Both the position numbers and the translations under genes were made by a program. From DOZZ01 sp963792655 (GTDB lineage Bacteria > Acidobacteriota > Terriglobia > Bryobacterales > Bryobacteraceae), in assembly GCA_963792655.1 (NCBI GenBank), contig CAWBWU010000005.1:186001-250000 (forward strand): 64,000 bases of DNA. The letters run 5' to 3'. The notes under the pieces are model-generated. The model saw only the letters and a list, made by a program, of their open reading frames with translations. It was not told where the DNA came from and ran no database searches. Below, one piece after another: positions 26,700-37,594 of the stretch (position 1 is its first letter; every line of letters starts with the position of its first letter).

Positions 26700-29600
26700 T
26701 CAATGCCGCGTGCCGGGACAGATGAACGCGGTCATCGCTTCGGCGTTGACGATGCCTTGTGCCGCGTACCACGCGTCGCTCTCTGCACGATGCGTTTGAC
26801 CCTCGTCGCCGCCCATCGTTTGGCTTAGCCTGCGTTGAACAGCGGCGATGGCGAGACCCATACCCGCTTGCCGGTATAAGTCCAGCGCGTTCTTGTAATG
26901 GGTAATGGCGTCGTCCGTGCGTCCTTCTACTGCGGCGATTGCGGCGAGCGTGTTTTGCGCGTGCGCTCGTGCCCACGGCACGTTCTCAGCGGTCGACCTT
27001 TGCCGCAGCTTTTCGCGCTGCGTTCAACATTGCCGCGCGGCTTTCGTTCTTCGCGGCCAGGTCGACCATGTTTTGTGCGCGCACGAAATTCCATTGCACG
27101 CGCACCATTTGCGAACGATCGTGAAAGCTCGAGCGCAACTTGGGCAGTGAACGCTCCACCAGGTCGAGGCTCTCGCGATGGCGCAATTCGTAGCGGAGAC
27201 TGAGCGCCTCAACCAGCGAGGCCATCATCTCCTGCAGCGTGGAAAAGCCTTCTTGCCACTCGCTCCGGATTTGCGCAAGCATCTCGAATGCTTCCCGCGG
27301 TTGATCACGAACCAGCGCGCCCACACTCTCCACGGCCACTGCGATATTCGTTGCCGCGAGAAGATTGCCGCGCTCTTTCGCGTCGCGCTTGAGCGTGCGT
27401 GCGAGTGGCATCAACACCGAGAACTGCCCCAGGTTATTCAGTGTCCAAAGATGGAAGGTGGTCGCGGCCAGCAGTTCCCAATTGGCGCCGCTGCATTGCT
27501 CACGGAAGATCTGTTCCGCACGCAGCAAGGGTTCGCGAGCCCGCGTGAAATCGCCCATGCCGAAATGGCGCGATCCTTCAGCCATCGCAAGCAAGCCAAG
27601 CAGGTAAGGATCGCCACTTTGTTCGGCCATCTGCCGCGCCACGCCGGTCAGCTTTTCGATGCGCTTCTGTACGGAAGCACCGGCGGGAGCCGTTACCGTG
27701 ACTTCCCAGCCAAGCGCGCGCGCAAGCCGGTATTGATCGCCGGCCCTCAATGAGAGCAGAAGATTTCGTGACTGCAACTCGGCGGCGCGAATGGGCTCCA
27801 CGAAACCGAGACCGGTGGCGGCAGACCAGATCACGTCGAGGCGCCGCGAGAGGTGTGCAGGGATTTGCGCACTGGCTTGTGCGCGTAGCCCGAGACCGCG
27901 CGCACGGATACGCACCTGATGAAAGACCAGCGACGCAATGGCCTGCCCCTCTGTACGCGGCCACCAGATTCCGGACTGGCGCACCACTTCTTCCAAAGCC
28001 GTGCGACCTTTGGCCATGTGGCCGGTAATGCAATATTGATACGCAGCCTGGCGGCGCAGCTCTAACGCTTCGTCGCCTTGCGCATCCTTCGCGAGTTCGG
28101 AAAAGAGTTCAGCCGCCTGTTCGCCACGCCCGCCATCTGCAAGTGCGCTGGCCAGCTTGCGGCGTAACCGGCGGCGTTCCACATCATCCAGCGCTGCAAG
28201 ATCGAGCGCGAGCTTGAATAACTTCGCGGCGCGATCGAACGCGAGCGCGGCTGCCGCACGATCAGCAGCACGTGCATAGTAGCCGCCGGCCTTCTCTGTT
28301 TCGCCCGCGCCTGCAAAGTGCACCGCGACAGTTTCGAAATTCGGATTCTCGTTGGCTTCCAGAACAGTCGCCAGGCTGCGGTGGCCGCGCCGTCGCTGCT
28401 CGGGTGTTAACTGCTGGCCGGCAGCTTCGCGAATGCGGTCATGATACGTGTCGACGTCGGCTTCGCGCGACCATCCGCTACTGCGAATCAATCGTTCGGC
28501 GCGCAGCTCAGTCAGGTACGCGGGGTCGGCCGGCAGTCCGGCGGCAGCGAACAGTTCGCTTTGGCGTAACGGCTGCGCTGCGATCGCCATCACTTCAATC
28601 AAGCGACGGCACTCCGGCGACAAGCGCTGGATGTTGCGCCGCAGCAATTCATCGAGAGATGAGAAATTCCCGGCGGCCACTTGCGACGACTGCTGCTTCG
28701 CGATGGTCGCCAGCTCAATTACAAAGAAAGGGCTGCCTTCGCACTCGACGGCGATGCGCTGCGCGATCTGCCGTGAAGCGGCGTCGTTCGAATTAAGAAT
28801 CGCCTGGGCCAGTGCTTCGGCCTGTGCGCGGCTGAGCGGATTGACCGGCACGTCCAACACGTCTGCGCCCGCGCGCTGCTCAAGCAGGTACTGCAGACAG
28901 GCGCTGGTCTCGACATTTTCGCGGCGGTAACCGAACACAAACATGAGCCGCGGATGATCGGGCGGACGTAGTAGCTCGACGAGCAACTGCGCGCTATCGA
29001 GATCGCCCCACTGCACGTCGTCGATATGCAGAACCAATGTTCGGCGGCGCGCCAGATTATCCAGCAACGTGCGCAACACCGATGCGGCTCGCCGGCGCAC
29101 TGTCTGCGCATCGGCGGTATTGCGCTGTTCGCGATACGACTCGGCGATGATGTCCACAGTACGCAGTACCGGAAACAACACGGCAAGCGCCCACGATCCT
29201 GGGGGAATCACTTCCGCGGCTTCCGCATCGTCCAGATCGCGCAAAGCCTGGCTCAGCTGATCGAGCAAACTGTCGAATGCTTTGAAGGGCACCGACTCCT
29301 GTTCGTAACAACGTCCGGAGATGACCAAGGCGCCCGGAAGTTTGCGCACGCGATCGAGGAAGCTTTCCACCAGCATGCTCTTGCCCATGCCGGAGAAGCC
29401 GTGAACAAAAGCCGAGATGGCACGCCCGCGCTCGATGCCATCAAACGCATTGTGCAACTTGGCCAGTTCCTCTTCGCGGCCCAGCAGAGTTTCGGGGCCT
29501 GCTGTTTCGTGTGCCCACGACCGTTTCCCTGCTCCGAGTTGGGCAAGGATATGGTCCGCATGAGGACGAAGCAGCGGATCAGGATTTAATAGCGCCAGGC

Positions 29601-30445
29601 AAAGACGGCGCAGATCGTCGGGCACATTCGGATATTGCGCAGCGTTCAGCTCCACCAGACGCCGCGTGCGCTTACCGACAATGTTGTCGCGATAGGCAGG
29701 ACCATAGGGCAACGTACCGGTCATCGCTTCATACAGAACCGCGCCCACGCTGTACCAGTCGCCCGAAGCGGTCATCGTGTGCCCGTCCAACTGCTCGGGC
29801 GCCATGAACATCGGCGTGCCTCCGAAGAAGCGCGGGCCGGTGTCGCGATCGAGATTGACCACCAGGCCGAAATCCAGAATGACGACGCGGCCTTCGTTCG
29901 TCACCAGAATATTCGACGGCTTGATGTCGCGGTGAATTTTACCTGCGCTGTGCAGTGCGGAGATGCCTTGCACCAGCTGCACCAGCGACTCACGCACACG
30001 CCGCCACTGTTCTGGCGTTTGCAAGCGGATTGGAGTGCGGCTCGTCTGAATCCTGGCGTGTGGGCGTTTCGATCAGCGTGGTCGTGAGCTGATTACCGAA
30101 AGGCAACGACGGCCCGCCAGGCTTTGGCGGCTGCATGCGCACGTAGCGCAGCAGGTCGTTGCCGGGGATCAACTCCATCGTGAAGAACCACTGATCATCT
30201 ACGGACAGCAGCTCATAGAGGCCCACCAGGTTGCGATGCGTGGTGCCCGTAAGAGAACGAAATTCGTTTTTGAAAAGCAGCAGGTTCTGCCCGGTCACTT
30301 TGGGCAGCGTCTTCAGCGCGACGCGAATGCCGCGCTCCAGATCCTCGGCTTCGTACACCACGCCCATGCCGCCGCGGCCCAGTTCACGGACGAGCCGGAA
30401 GCGGGGCGAAAGATACGCGAGAGCCTCGGCCGGTGCACCGCTCAT
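26700..30445 (-). CDS. Ser/Thr protein kinase - AAA/STAND ATPase - TPR signalling protein (two frameshifts)
   Basis: The start is placed at ATG 30445. The kinase domain (residues about 10-280) shows ELGRGGMGVVYEAEDLERGI, VALKTL (ATP Lys), KIHRDIKPSNILVT, ILDFGLVV and MAPEQLDG. A predicted ATPase follows with Walker A GFSGMGKSMLVESFLDR and Walker B TLVLHIDDVQWGD. The remaining ~600 residues are helical repeats ending in TPRs (AAVEGRTDDAITHYKNALDL). Extra bases near 30040 (before RLQTPEQWRRV) and near 26992 (VDAENVPWARAH after correction) split it into three frames. Corrected length is about 1247 residues. This architecture resembles PknK-type regulators in which the kinase is coupled to a STAND ATPase. 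TonB receptor 2 is 49 nt upstream on the same strand. Confidence 0.87.
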
Positions 30446-30493
30446 ATCTGTTGGGGGCGTTGATTTGATTCTACGCCCGGCGCACAATGCGGT

Positions 30494-33400
30494 TCAGAAC
30501 GTAAAGCGCAGCGCGAGTTGAATCTGGCGTGGATCGTAGGCCGAAGTAAACGCCAGTGGAGAGGTGGTAACTCCCTCATGGCCGGTTAACGGATGCGGCA
30601 ACTGAGCCAGCGTGAGAGCGCCGACATTGTTGTTGAGCGTTTTGAAATTCGTGTGATTGGTGATGTTGAACGCTTCCGCGATCACTTCGAGCCGCTTCGA
30701 CTCGGAGCCAAGCGGGATGCGCCGCGAGACGCGCAGATCCGCGTCATAGTAAGCCGGCCCACGTCCGATGTTGCGGCCCGCGCCAATGGGGCGCTTGGTG
30801 TCCGGATGATTATCGCCCAGATTATCGAAGCCCGTCAGTATGTTGAACGGCTGAAACGAGCGCGCCTGGAAGATTGGTGCGATCACCCAATCACCCAAAA
30901 CGTTGTGACGCAGCGACTCGCCGCGGCCTGCATGAAATGGAGACTCGGCCACAGCATTCATCACCACGCGATGCCCAACATGAAAGGCGGAGAGCGCCCA
31001 TTCGGCGCGCGCGTTGGTCTGGTCCATCGGTTGATAGTCGCTGTTGAAGTCTGTCGTGTCGTCCATCGCCTTGCTCCACGTGTAATGCGCCTGCAGAGTG
31101 AAGTGACTCCGGAAGCGACGGTTGAACTGCATGATCATGGCGTGGTACGTGGAGTTCGCCGTCGACTCGAAAACATTGTTCTGCAGCACCAGCGGATTGT
31201 AGAAACCGAAGATGGGCAGCCCCGCGGCATTCACGCCTGCCTTGTAGATATTGCGATCGAGCGAGCGCGGCGCATGTAGTCCGCGGTTGAAGTTGTAAGC
31301 AATCGACACGGTGTTCGCGCCAAACGCCTGTTCAATTTCCAAGCTCGCCTGATGACTGACGGGATCGCGAAAGTTCTTATCGATCCCGAACTCAATAGCA
31401 AAGGGCAAATTCCTGCCCGGCATAATTCCGAACTGCGCGAGATCACCGGCATTGATCGGCCGCTTCCCGATAACCCCTTCCGCGGCGAGCGTCTGATACA
31501 GGCTGACCGACGTTACTGCCAATCCGGGGAAGCCGGTGATGGGTACGAATACTGTGCTGATATCGGATGAAAACTTTTCACCCAGGTACGCCATCGAGTT
31601 GTTCACGGTGCCGTAGTACATGCCATATCCGCCGCGCACAACTAAAGTGCGGGAGCGGTTCGCCGTCCACGCGAAGCCAAGCCGCGGCGCGATGTTCTTG
31701 TAGTCCGGCCGGAAGTATTTCGATTTGCCTTCGAACTGATAACGCACGCCAAGGTCAAGCGTGAGGTTCGGAGTAACCTTCCAACTGTCTTCTGCGAATG
31801 CACCGAAGCGCCGGAACCAGCCCGACCAGTTTGGGTCGCCGTAGCTCTGCTGGTAGAAGATCGGCAACCCCAGATCGAACGATTGCAATGCGGTAATCGG
31901 AGCAAACAGATTTGCGGCAAGCGCCGTCTGTCCAAGCGCAGTCAACTGCGACGCAAGCGCGACCGATGTGTTCGGCACGCCGGCGGCTTGATCGATCAAA
32001 CTCGAAAGCGGGATCGCGGCCGCGAAATCGAAACGCGAGCCGAACGCAACGCTCGCGCCCGAACGGTTGTGCACCGGGTTGATCTCGGCGCCGAACTTGA
32101 ACGTGTGATGCCCGTGGAAACGCGTAAACGTCTGGTTCAACAGAAAGTGATCTTCGACCGCGTCGGCCGGCAAGAAGATGTCCCGGCCGAAGAAACCATA
32201 GCCGGCGACGTTCAGTTCCGGTCCGTTCGGCTCGTTGGGGTGAATTTTCAGGTTGTAGCGTCCCGCCGAGACAAGTGTCTGACTGAGGAACGAAGGCGTA
32301 ATCACGACCGTGTCGTTGATGGTCACGGTACGGTCGAACGCGTTGGTCTGGCGTCCGCGCGTGACTGCGATGAGCGAACCGAAATTCGAATTGGCGATAT
32401 CGGCTGTGCTCAGATTGCCGCGGACGAATAAGTTGTGCCGATCGTTGAAGCGATGATCCACGCGGAGGCTGAACTGATTCGTGTCGCCGCTGAAGGGAAA
32501 GGCGCCGCTATTGGCTGCAAACAACGAGGTCGTCGCCGGGAAATTCGCGGGTGTCAGCGCTGCTTGCAACGCCGCGGCCAACCCTTGCAATTGCGGCACA
32601 CCGGACGCCTGGAAAAAGTTGACGAGTTGCTGCTGCCCAGGCGTTAACTGCGTGAAGGCACTGCGGTCGCGCAGGATCGGAACGAATGCCGTTTCTCGCC
32701 GCTGCAATCGTTCAAAAGCCGCGAAGAAGAATGTGCGATCGCGGCGTATGGGTCCGCCAAGACTTAGGCCCGATTGCGTGCGCGTGAAGGCAGACTTCGC
32801 CGGATCGAAGTAGTTGCGCGCCTGAAACGCACGGTCGCGAACAAATCCAAACGCGCTGCCATGCCAATCGTTGCTGCCTGACTTCGACACGATGCTGACG
32901 ACCCCGCCCGTGGCCCATCCAACTTCAGCGGTAAAGCTGTTGCGATTCACCTGGAACTCCTGAATCGCTTCCTGGCTGATGGAAGGCCGCACACCGCCGG
33001 AGTTATAGTTGTTCTCCGCGCCATCCAACAGAAATGTGTTGCTACGGCCATTGTTGCCGGCGAAGCTGAACCCCGAATCGGGATTCGAAGCGACACGAAG
33101 GTCAATGTCATCCGGCAAGTTCGCGGTGGGAACCACGCCCGGCGTCAGCACCGCGAGGTCCAGAAAATTGCGCAGATTCAATGGCAGGTTCTGTATCTGC
33201 TGTTGCTCAATGCTGCTTGATTGTTGCGTTCGTTCGACTTCAATTACGGGTTGGTGGCTCGCGACGTCGACTTGAAAAATCGGCGCGGTCGGATCGCGCT
33301 GCTCATCAGCAACGGTAACGAGGCGCGTGACCTCTCCGACTCGCACTTCAATATCGGCAAGTGTTCCGATCTTCTGTCCGTTGCGCTCGAAGACGATTTC

Positions 33401-33628
33401 ATACACCGCCGCGGGAAGACGTGCAACGCGATAGCTGCCGTCTTGATCAGTGACGGCCTCGCGATGCGTGCCCCGCGCCGGGTCCGTAATCAACACTTTC
33501 ACGCCGGGCAGCAGAACGCCTGACGCGCTTACAGTTCCAGCGATGTCGCCGGAATCCGTTTCGACCTGCGCGAACAGCATCGAAGAGAAAGCCAATGCGG
33601 CAATGAGAAGCGCGCGATGCATCATCAT
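30494..33628 (-). CDS. TonB-dependent receptor 2, Oar-like (intact)
   Basis: 1044 residues with a clean frame. A signal peptide (HRALLIAALAFSSMLFAQVE) is followed by a carboxypeptidase-regulatory domain (IAGTVSASGVLLPGVKVLIT, DGSYRVARLPAAVYEI). The plug has QIQNLPLNLRNFLDLAVLTP, LLDGAENNYNSGG and TGGVVSIVSKSGSNDWHGSA. The barrel carries repeated aromatic strands (TLDLGVRYQFEGKSKYFRPD, LGFAWTANRSRTLVVRGGYG) and ends LALRFTF. Start candidates are three consecutive ATGs (33628, 33625, 33622); the first overlaps the TGA of the upstream FAD oxidoreductase as ATGA. Outer-membrane import of an unknown substrate is likely. Confidence 0.92.
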   Translation of the reverse strand: MMMHRALLIAALAFSSMLFAQVETDSGDIAGTVSASGVLLPGVKVLITDPARGTHREAVTDQDGSYRVARLPAAVYEIVFERNGQKIGTLADIEVRVGEVTRLVTVADEQRDPTAPIFQVDVASHQPVIEVERTQQSSSIEQQQIQNLPLNLRNFLDLAVLTPGVVPTANLPDDIDLRVASNPDSGFSFAGNNGRSNTFLLDGAENNYNSGGVRPSISQEAIQEFQVNRNSFTAEVGWATGGVVSIVSKSGSNDWHGSAFGFVRDRAFQARNYFDPAKSAFTRTQSGLSLGGPIRRDRTFFFAAFERLQRRETAFVPILRDRSAFTQLTPGQQQLVNFFQASGVPQLQGLAAALQAALTPANFPATTSLFAANSGAFPFSGDTNQFSLRVDHRFNDRHNLFVRGNLSTADIANSNFGSLIAVTRGRQTNAFDRTVTINDTVVITPSFLSQTLVSAGRYNLKIHPNEPNGPELNVAGYGFFGRDIFLPADAVEDHFLLNQTFTRFHGHHTFKFGAEINPVHNRSGASVAFGSRFDFAAAIPLSSLIDQAAGVPNTSVALASQLTALGQTALAANLFAPITALQSFDLGLPIFYQQSYGDPNWSGWFRRFGAFAEDSWKVTPNLTLDLGVRYQFEGKSKYFRPDYKNIAPRLGFAWTANRSRTLVVRGGYGMYYGTVNNSMAYLGEKFSSDISTVFVPITGFPGLAVTSVSLYQTLAAEGVIGKRPINAGDLAQFGIMPGRNLPFAIEFGIDKNFRDPVSHQASLEIEQAFGANTVSIAYNFNRGLHAPRSLDRNIYKAGVNAAGLPIFGFYNPLVLQNNVFESTANSTYHAMIMQFNRRFRSHFTLQAHYTWSKAMDDTTDFNSDYQPMDQTNARAEWALSAFHVGHRVVMNAVAESPFHAGRGESLRHNVLGDWVIAPIFQARSFQPFNILTGFDNLGDNHPDTKRPIGAGRNIGRGPAYYDADLRVSRRIPLGSESKRLEVIAEAFNITNHTNFKTLNNNVGALTLAQLPHPLTGHEGVTTSPLAFTSAYDPRQIQLALRFTF

Positions 33629-35274
33629 GCGGCAGGCAAAGGGTATTTGCGTCCGAGGATCATGTTGGGCCGGCCCATCTTAAACAACTCGAGGTCAATC
33701 GCTTGCGCGAGTTGGATTCCTTCAGGGATATAGAACGTGAACAGTTGACACGGCGTGGCGGTCGAACCCGATACGTTCAAAATCGCATTCGTTGCGCGGC
33801 GCGCGGCTTCGTTCGCACCTTCCATGGTCGCGAGGTCGGTATAGGTGCGCACATAGTCCGAAGCCAGAAACAGCCGGTCGATTTCAATCTGCGCATCGGG
33901 ACGGTATTGCAGCGAGCCCGCAGTGTTGATCAGCAACGGCTCCAGATTGGTGGTGCCGGTTGGATTGGGCAACTGAATGTCAGGATCGAGAAACCACGAC
34001 ACCCGGTTGCTGTCTTCAATCTGCTGCGAGCCGTCCACATCCAATGCGCACTTCAATTGCGCCCATACTTCCAGCGCGATCTCTTCGCGTGTGGCGCAAT
34101 CTTTCGCGGCCTTGTTGTTGAAGTTGCCCTTCGCCACCCAGTTCGAGATGTCGACAGAAAGGATGCCGCCCACATCGCCCGCGCCGAACTTCGTGAAATC
34201 GTAAGAGCTCCAGAACTGCCGCTGCGAAATCGACGTGAGCGCCCAGTTGGAATCGAGATAGATGGCATGGCCGTTGGTGAGCGGCTCATCTGTCTTCAAA
34301 TAAAACTGAATGCCGTTCATCCAGGCCGTCTGCAGTTTGTCGAGGTTCGCAATCGATGGCGCAATGGCTTTCATCGGAGCCGTCACGAGCGTCTGCATGA
34401 TCTCGATCGGCATCGCGGCCACATAGTAGTCCGCTGTCACAATGCCCGCGACGCCATCGATCTCAACAGTCGCCCCGGTCATCTCCTGGCCCACGATGTT
34501 GAAGGCCAGCGTCTTGGCATTCGGCACCAGGCGCACGTTCAGCGCGTGGGTAAGATAGGTGACCCAGGGCTGTATCCACACGTCGTTGGTGGGCCCGTTA
34601 AGCAGGCGGTCAAAGACTCTGCCGGGAATCATGAAGCCATAGAAGAGCTGCCAAAGAATGCGTCCCACGGTGCGCGTGCTGCCGATCTCCGCCTGCATGG
34701 CAACAAGCGATCGCGTAAAACCCTGCGCCAGATATTTTTGATAGTTCTCCGTCATGCGCCCGGCTTCCATGAAGTCCCAGAACGAAATGTCTTCGAACTC
34801 TGCCAGATAGCGTGCGTCGCAACTGGTGGCAAGCCCGAGCATCTGATTGATGAAGAAGTGCGTCTGTTCCGGCGGGATCTCCAGATTGGTGAACATCTCT
34901 TTCAGCACCACTTCCCAATCGGAGAGCGTCTGCGGAAACAGCCCGGCCCAGATCGTCTCCGCTTTCCCGGCACGCGCAAGCAGAATGCGTGTCGCGACCA
35001 CCAGGTTTTCGTAGCACGTACGCCCGTTGCCGAAGGGGATACGCTGCATGGTGTCGGTGATGTGCTGGTAGAAGCCGGGGAAAAAACGAAAGCCATGTTC
35101 GCCGGGCAGATCCTGGCGTCCATCAGTGCCGCTGCCGGGGACGCTCATGCTGCGCGCTTTGCCGCCAAAGACGCTGCGCTGCTCATAGACCGTCACGGTG
35201 AAACCACGCTGCGCCAACTCATGAGCGGCGCTAAGCCCTGCAACGCCACCACCTAACACCGCTACACTCGGCAT
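33625..35274 (-). CDS. FAD-dependent amine-oxidase/desaturase-family oxidoreductase
   Basis: 549 residues. The dinucleotide-binding motif is at the extreme N-terminus (SVAVLGGGVAGLSAAHELAQ), followed by VYEQRSVFGGKARS and GEHGFRFFPGFYQHI. The C-terminal FAD segment is FLASDYVRTYTDLATMEGAN with AARRATNAIL. This is the layout of phytoene desaturase / hydroxysqualene dehydroxylase-type flavoproteins. GGAGAC precedes ATG 35274. The substrate is unknown: there are no carotenoid or hopanoid genes here, and the gene is coupled to a TonB receptor instead. The stop overlaps the receptor start, so they are likely co-translated. Confidence 0.87.
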   Translation of the reverse strand: MPSVAVLGGGVAGLSAAHELAQRGFTVTVYEQRSVFGGKARSMSVPGSGTDGRQDLPGEHGFRFFPGFYQHITDTMQRIPFGNGRTCYENLVVATRILLARAGKAETIWAGLFPQTLSDWEVVLKEMFTNLEIPPEQTHFFINQMLGLATSCDARYLAEFEDISFWDFMEAGRMTENYQKYLAQGFTRSLVAMQAEIGSTRTVGRILWQLFYGFMIPGRVFDRLLNGPTNDVWIQPWVTYLTHALNVRLVPNAKTLAFNIVGQEMTGATVEIDGVAGIVTADYYVAAMPIEIMQTLVTAPMKAIAPSIANLDKLQTAWMNGIQFYLKTDEPLTNGHAIYLDSNWALTSISQRQFWSSYDFTKFGAGDVGGILSVDISNWVAKGNFNNKAAKDCATREEIALEVWAQLKCALDVDGSQQIEDSNRVSWFLDPDIQLPNPTGTTNLEPLLINTAGSLQYRPDAQIEIDRLFLASDYVRTYTDLATMEGANEAARRATNAILNVSGSTATPCQLFTFYIPEGIQLAQAIDLELFKMGRPNMILGRKYPLPAA

Positions 35275-35345
35275 GTCGTCTCCAAGTCTTTCATTGTGCT
35301 ACAAGCGTTGAGCTTGGGAGCGGCTACTTCTCGGGCGCGCATAAG

Positions 35346-35378
35346 AAAAAGCGCGGGCGCCTCAAGGACGCCCGCGCC
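35346..35378 (-). terminator. Rho-independent terminator of the 731-residue protein gene
   Basis: On the minus strand a perfect 9-bp GC stem (CGCCCGCGC in plus orientation at 35369-35377 with GCGCGGGCG at 35351-35359) and a 9-nt loop are followed by a run of five T. It starts about 21 nt after the stop of the gene ending at 35399. Confidence 0.85.
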
Positions 35379-35398
35379 AAATTACACCCCGAAGCTAC

Positions 35399-37594
35399 CT
35401 ACTTCGCGCGCAGGCAGAAACCAACCGCAGTGTTGTTCGCGTTATGGCTGCCCGGATAGCTATTGACGATCGAGCGATCCGAAACATCCAGGCGAACTAC
35501 GTATCCGCATGGCTTCATGGCGACTGGCGTGTTTGTATGCAGCAACCACGCGTGACCTGCTGGCCATGGCGCGGGATCCGTTGCAGCAAGCCCGAGAACG
35601 ATCGGCTGGTTGGATGGCGTCGACAAAGTGTTGGGCTCTGTCGAGAGGCTCCACGCGCCGAAATAAGCGTCGTCCGCGATAAAGTCGCCGTTCACGTCCG
35701 CCGCTTGGGTGACATCCGTGCAATCACCGCCTCCGGTCAGGATGTGAATGTCGATCGTCGGCGGGAAGGCCGGCGGGGGAAGCGGCCGCGTGTTATCCAA
35801 CTGAACGCGATACCACGGACTCGTAGTAAAGATGTCGACATCGGCCGGAGCCGTCGCGATCTGCAGCTGAATGTCCCACTCGGCATCGCCCACTGAATCC
35901 CATACAGCCAGGATCCGGTCGAAATGCGTCAGTGGGTCCAAATAGGAGAAGAAACCACCAATCGAGATCTGCGTGTCGAAACCCGGGCCAGTTCTCTCGA
36001 CGTCGAAGCTGGTTCCCAGTACGGTGAACGAACTGTACGGATCACCAAGCTTGTGGGCCACGACGCGGTAGAAGAAGCCTGGGTAGTAGTTGCCCTCCAT
36101 GACCAGCCGACCGCCAAATGGGCAGGGCCGTCCCAATCCCCAGCCATCTGCCGAAACCCACGGATAGTGAGCGAATACTGCTGTCGAAATGGTGAGTCCG
36201 GTGGCTGAGGTGTCGATGTCCTCGATCGGGATTCCGCCAATGTTGCGCAGCGTGGCATCTGGCTCGCCGGGATCCATTACTTCGCCCGGCTCAATGACGA
36301 CATGCCGGTCGACGCGGTTGCCCCACGTGTTCAGAGCATCCGGATCTACCGTCGAAGGCAGTGATTCCCACGAGAGCACCGCCCTGATCCGCGCAATCTT
36401 CGGACTGTCGCAAGGCCGCCTGTGATAAGTCAGGTCCACGGGAAGAATCGCGGAGTAACACAGCCCCCCAGGAGGGAACGGAGTGAAGTCGTGAACGTTT
36501 ACCTTTGCCGTCCCGAGATATGACCATTCGCAGGTGTTATCCCAGTCTGCCCAGAACGCCACGTACTCTGTACTGCCGTTTTGACAAAGCGTCCCCGAAT
36601 AGCCCGAGGACTTCTTCACGCGGAACGTTGCCACTAATCGTTCCGGAAAGGTCTCATCGAGCCCGAGACATTCGAGCTCCTCATAAGTAACATTTGCTTT
36701 CGTATCATCGAGCGCTTTCAGCAGAGCACCTAAGTCGATGCCAGCGTACTTGAGTTGCGCGACTTGCCCTTCGACTTGCGCCTGATTGAATCCACTTGCC
36801 GACGTGATCGACTGCAGGTAAGGTAGCGCGAACCGATGCGGCTCCACGCTGAACACCGCCTGCTTCGCGGCTTTCGCTTCCGATGCCTGCCCGCCGTACA
36901 GCTTAGCCACCTGCCCTAAGGTGAAGGGGGGCGGATCTGGAATTGGTATGGGGTTGTTGGCGATGGCCTTCAGGTTCGCTGGCAACTCCAGCTTCTGGCC
37001 AATTGTGGCACCGATCTCCTCGATCAAACACAGCAGGTCCCATGGCCGCGGCTTGATCTGAATGTTGCAATCCATCGTGTTGCCCCACGGCTGGTGCCAG
37101 CCGGCGTTCGCGCCACCAGGAGGAGGCTGGACTTGCCAGGATAGGATCGCGCGCAGCTTCGGCAACACCGCATGCGTGCAGCATTCTGCTTTAGGCGAGT
37201 ACTTCAGTGTGGCTACGTAACTTAGCGGCTTCGTTCCTTGTTGCGCGCAGTCGAGGCCATCCGGAACGTCGTTCACTTGAACTCCGGTTAAGCCCGCGTC
37301 TTCCCAGCCGCTCCCGTAATCCACGAAGAACCGAACGAACTCTGTGGAGCCCAGTTGGCACAGGGAGCCGCCGTAACCATAAGACAGCTTGATAGCGATC
37401 GTTGCTTCCAGGTTCTGGCTCTCGGGGTTGTACCCGACGCAGGTTAATTCCTCAAACTCAACGTTCGCAATGATTTTCTTGACGGGCTTCAGGTCGGAAT
37501 TGGTTAAATTGCCAAAGTAATTCGCATTCTCAGCTAACAGCAGCTTAAGGTGCGATCTCTCTTTCGGTACATTGTGCGCTTGCTTCTCGGGCAT
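35399..37594 (-). CDS. Unrecognised 731-residue protein with a duplicated Cys-containing domain
   Basis: ATG 37594 is preceded by a strong AAAGGAG. There is no signal peptide or membrane segment. Two homologous domains (about residues 45-185 and 300-440) share EEL.C.G, GY.G.LCQ.GSTE.V.F..D, RA(I/V)LSW and WGN..D. Examples are YGGSLCQLGSTEFVRFFVDY and YSGTLCQNGSTEYVAFWADW. A helical linker separates them (about 190-300). The C-terminal ~290 residues are beta-rich (FFYRVVAHKLGDPYSSFTVL) with an acidic DVNGDFIADDAYFG loop resembling a Ca-binding or dockerin-like motif. It is monocistronic with its own terminator. I cannot assign a function; it may be exported by a non-Sec route or be a structural/adhesive protein. 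Confidence 0.75.
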   Translation of the reverse strand: MPEKQAHNVPKERSHLKLLLAENANYFGNLTNSDLKPVKKIIANVEFEELTCVGYNPESQNLEATIAIKLSYGYGGSLCQLGSTEFVRFFVDYGSGWEDAGLTGVQVNDVPDGLDCAQQGTKPLSYVATLKYSPKAECCTHAVLPKLRAILSWQVQPPPGGANAGWHQPWGNTMDCNIQIKPRPWDLLCLIEEIGATIGQKLELPANLKAIANNPIPIPDPPPFTLGQVAKLYGGQASEAKAAKQAVFSVEPHRFALPYLQSITSASGFNQAQVEGQVAQLKYAGIDLGALLKALDDTKANVTYEELECLGLDETFPERLVATFRVKKSSGYSGTLCQNGSTEYVAFWADWDNTCEWSYLGTAKVNVHDFTPFPPGGLCYSAILPVDLTYHRRPCDSPKIARIRAVLSWESLPSTVDPDALNTWGNRVDRHVVIEPGEVMDPGEPDATLRNIGGIPIEDIDTSATGLTISTAVFAHYPWVSADGWGLGRPCPFGGRLVMEGNYYPGFFYRVVAHKLGDPYSSFTVLGTSFDVERTGPGFDTQISIGGFFSYLDPLTHFDRILAVWDSVGDAEWDIQLQIATAPADVDIFTTSPWYRVQLDNTRPLPPPAFPPTIDIHILTGGGDCTDVTQAADVNGDFIADDAYFGAWSLSTEPNTLSTPSNQPIVLGLAATDPAPWPAGHAWLLHTNTPVAMKPCGYVVRLDVSDRSIVNSYPGSHNANNTAVGFCLRAK

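Noticed and set aside
33703..35256. 517-residue plus-strand open frame
   Set aside because: It is the antisense of the FAD oxidoreductase. The minus strand carries clear Rossmann and FAD motifs; this frame has only Arg/His-rich low-information sequence.
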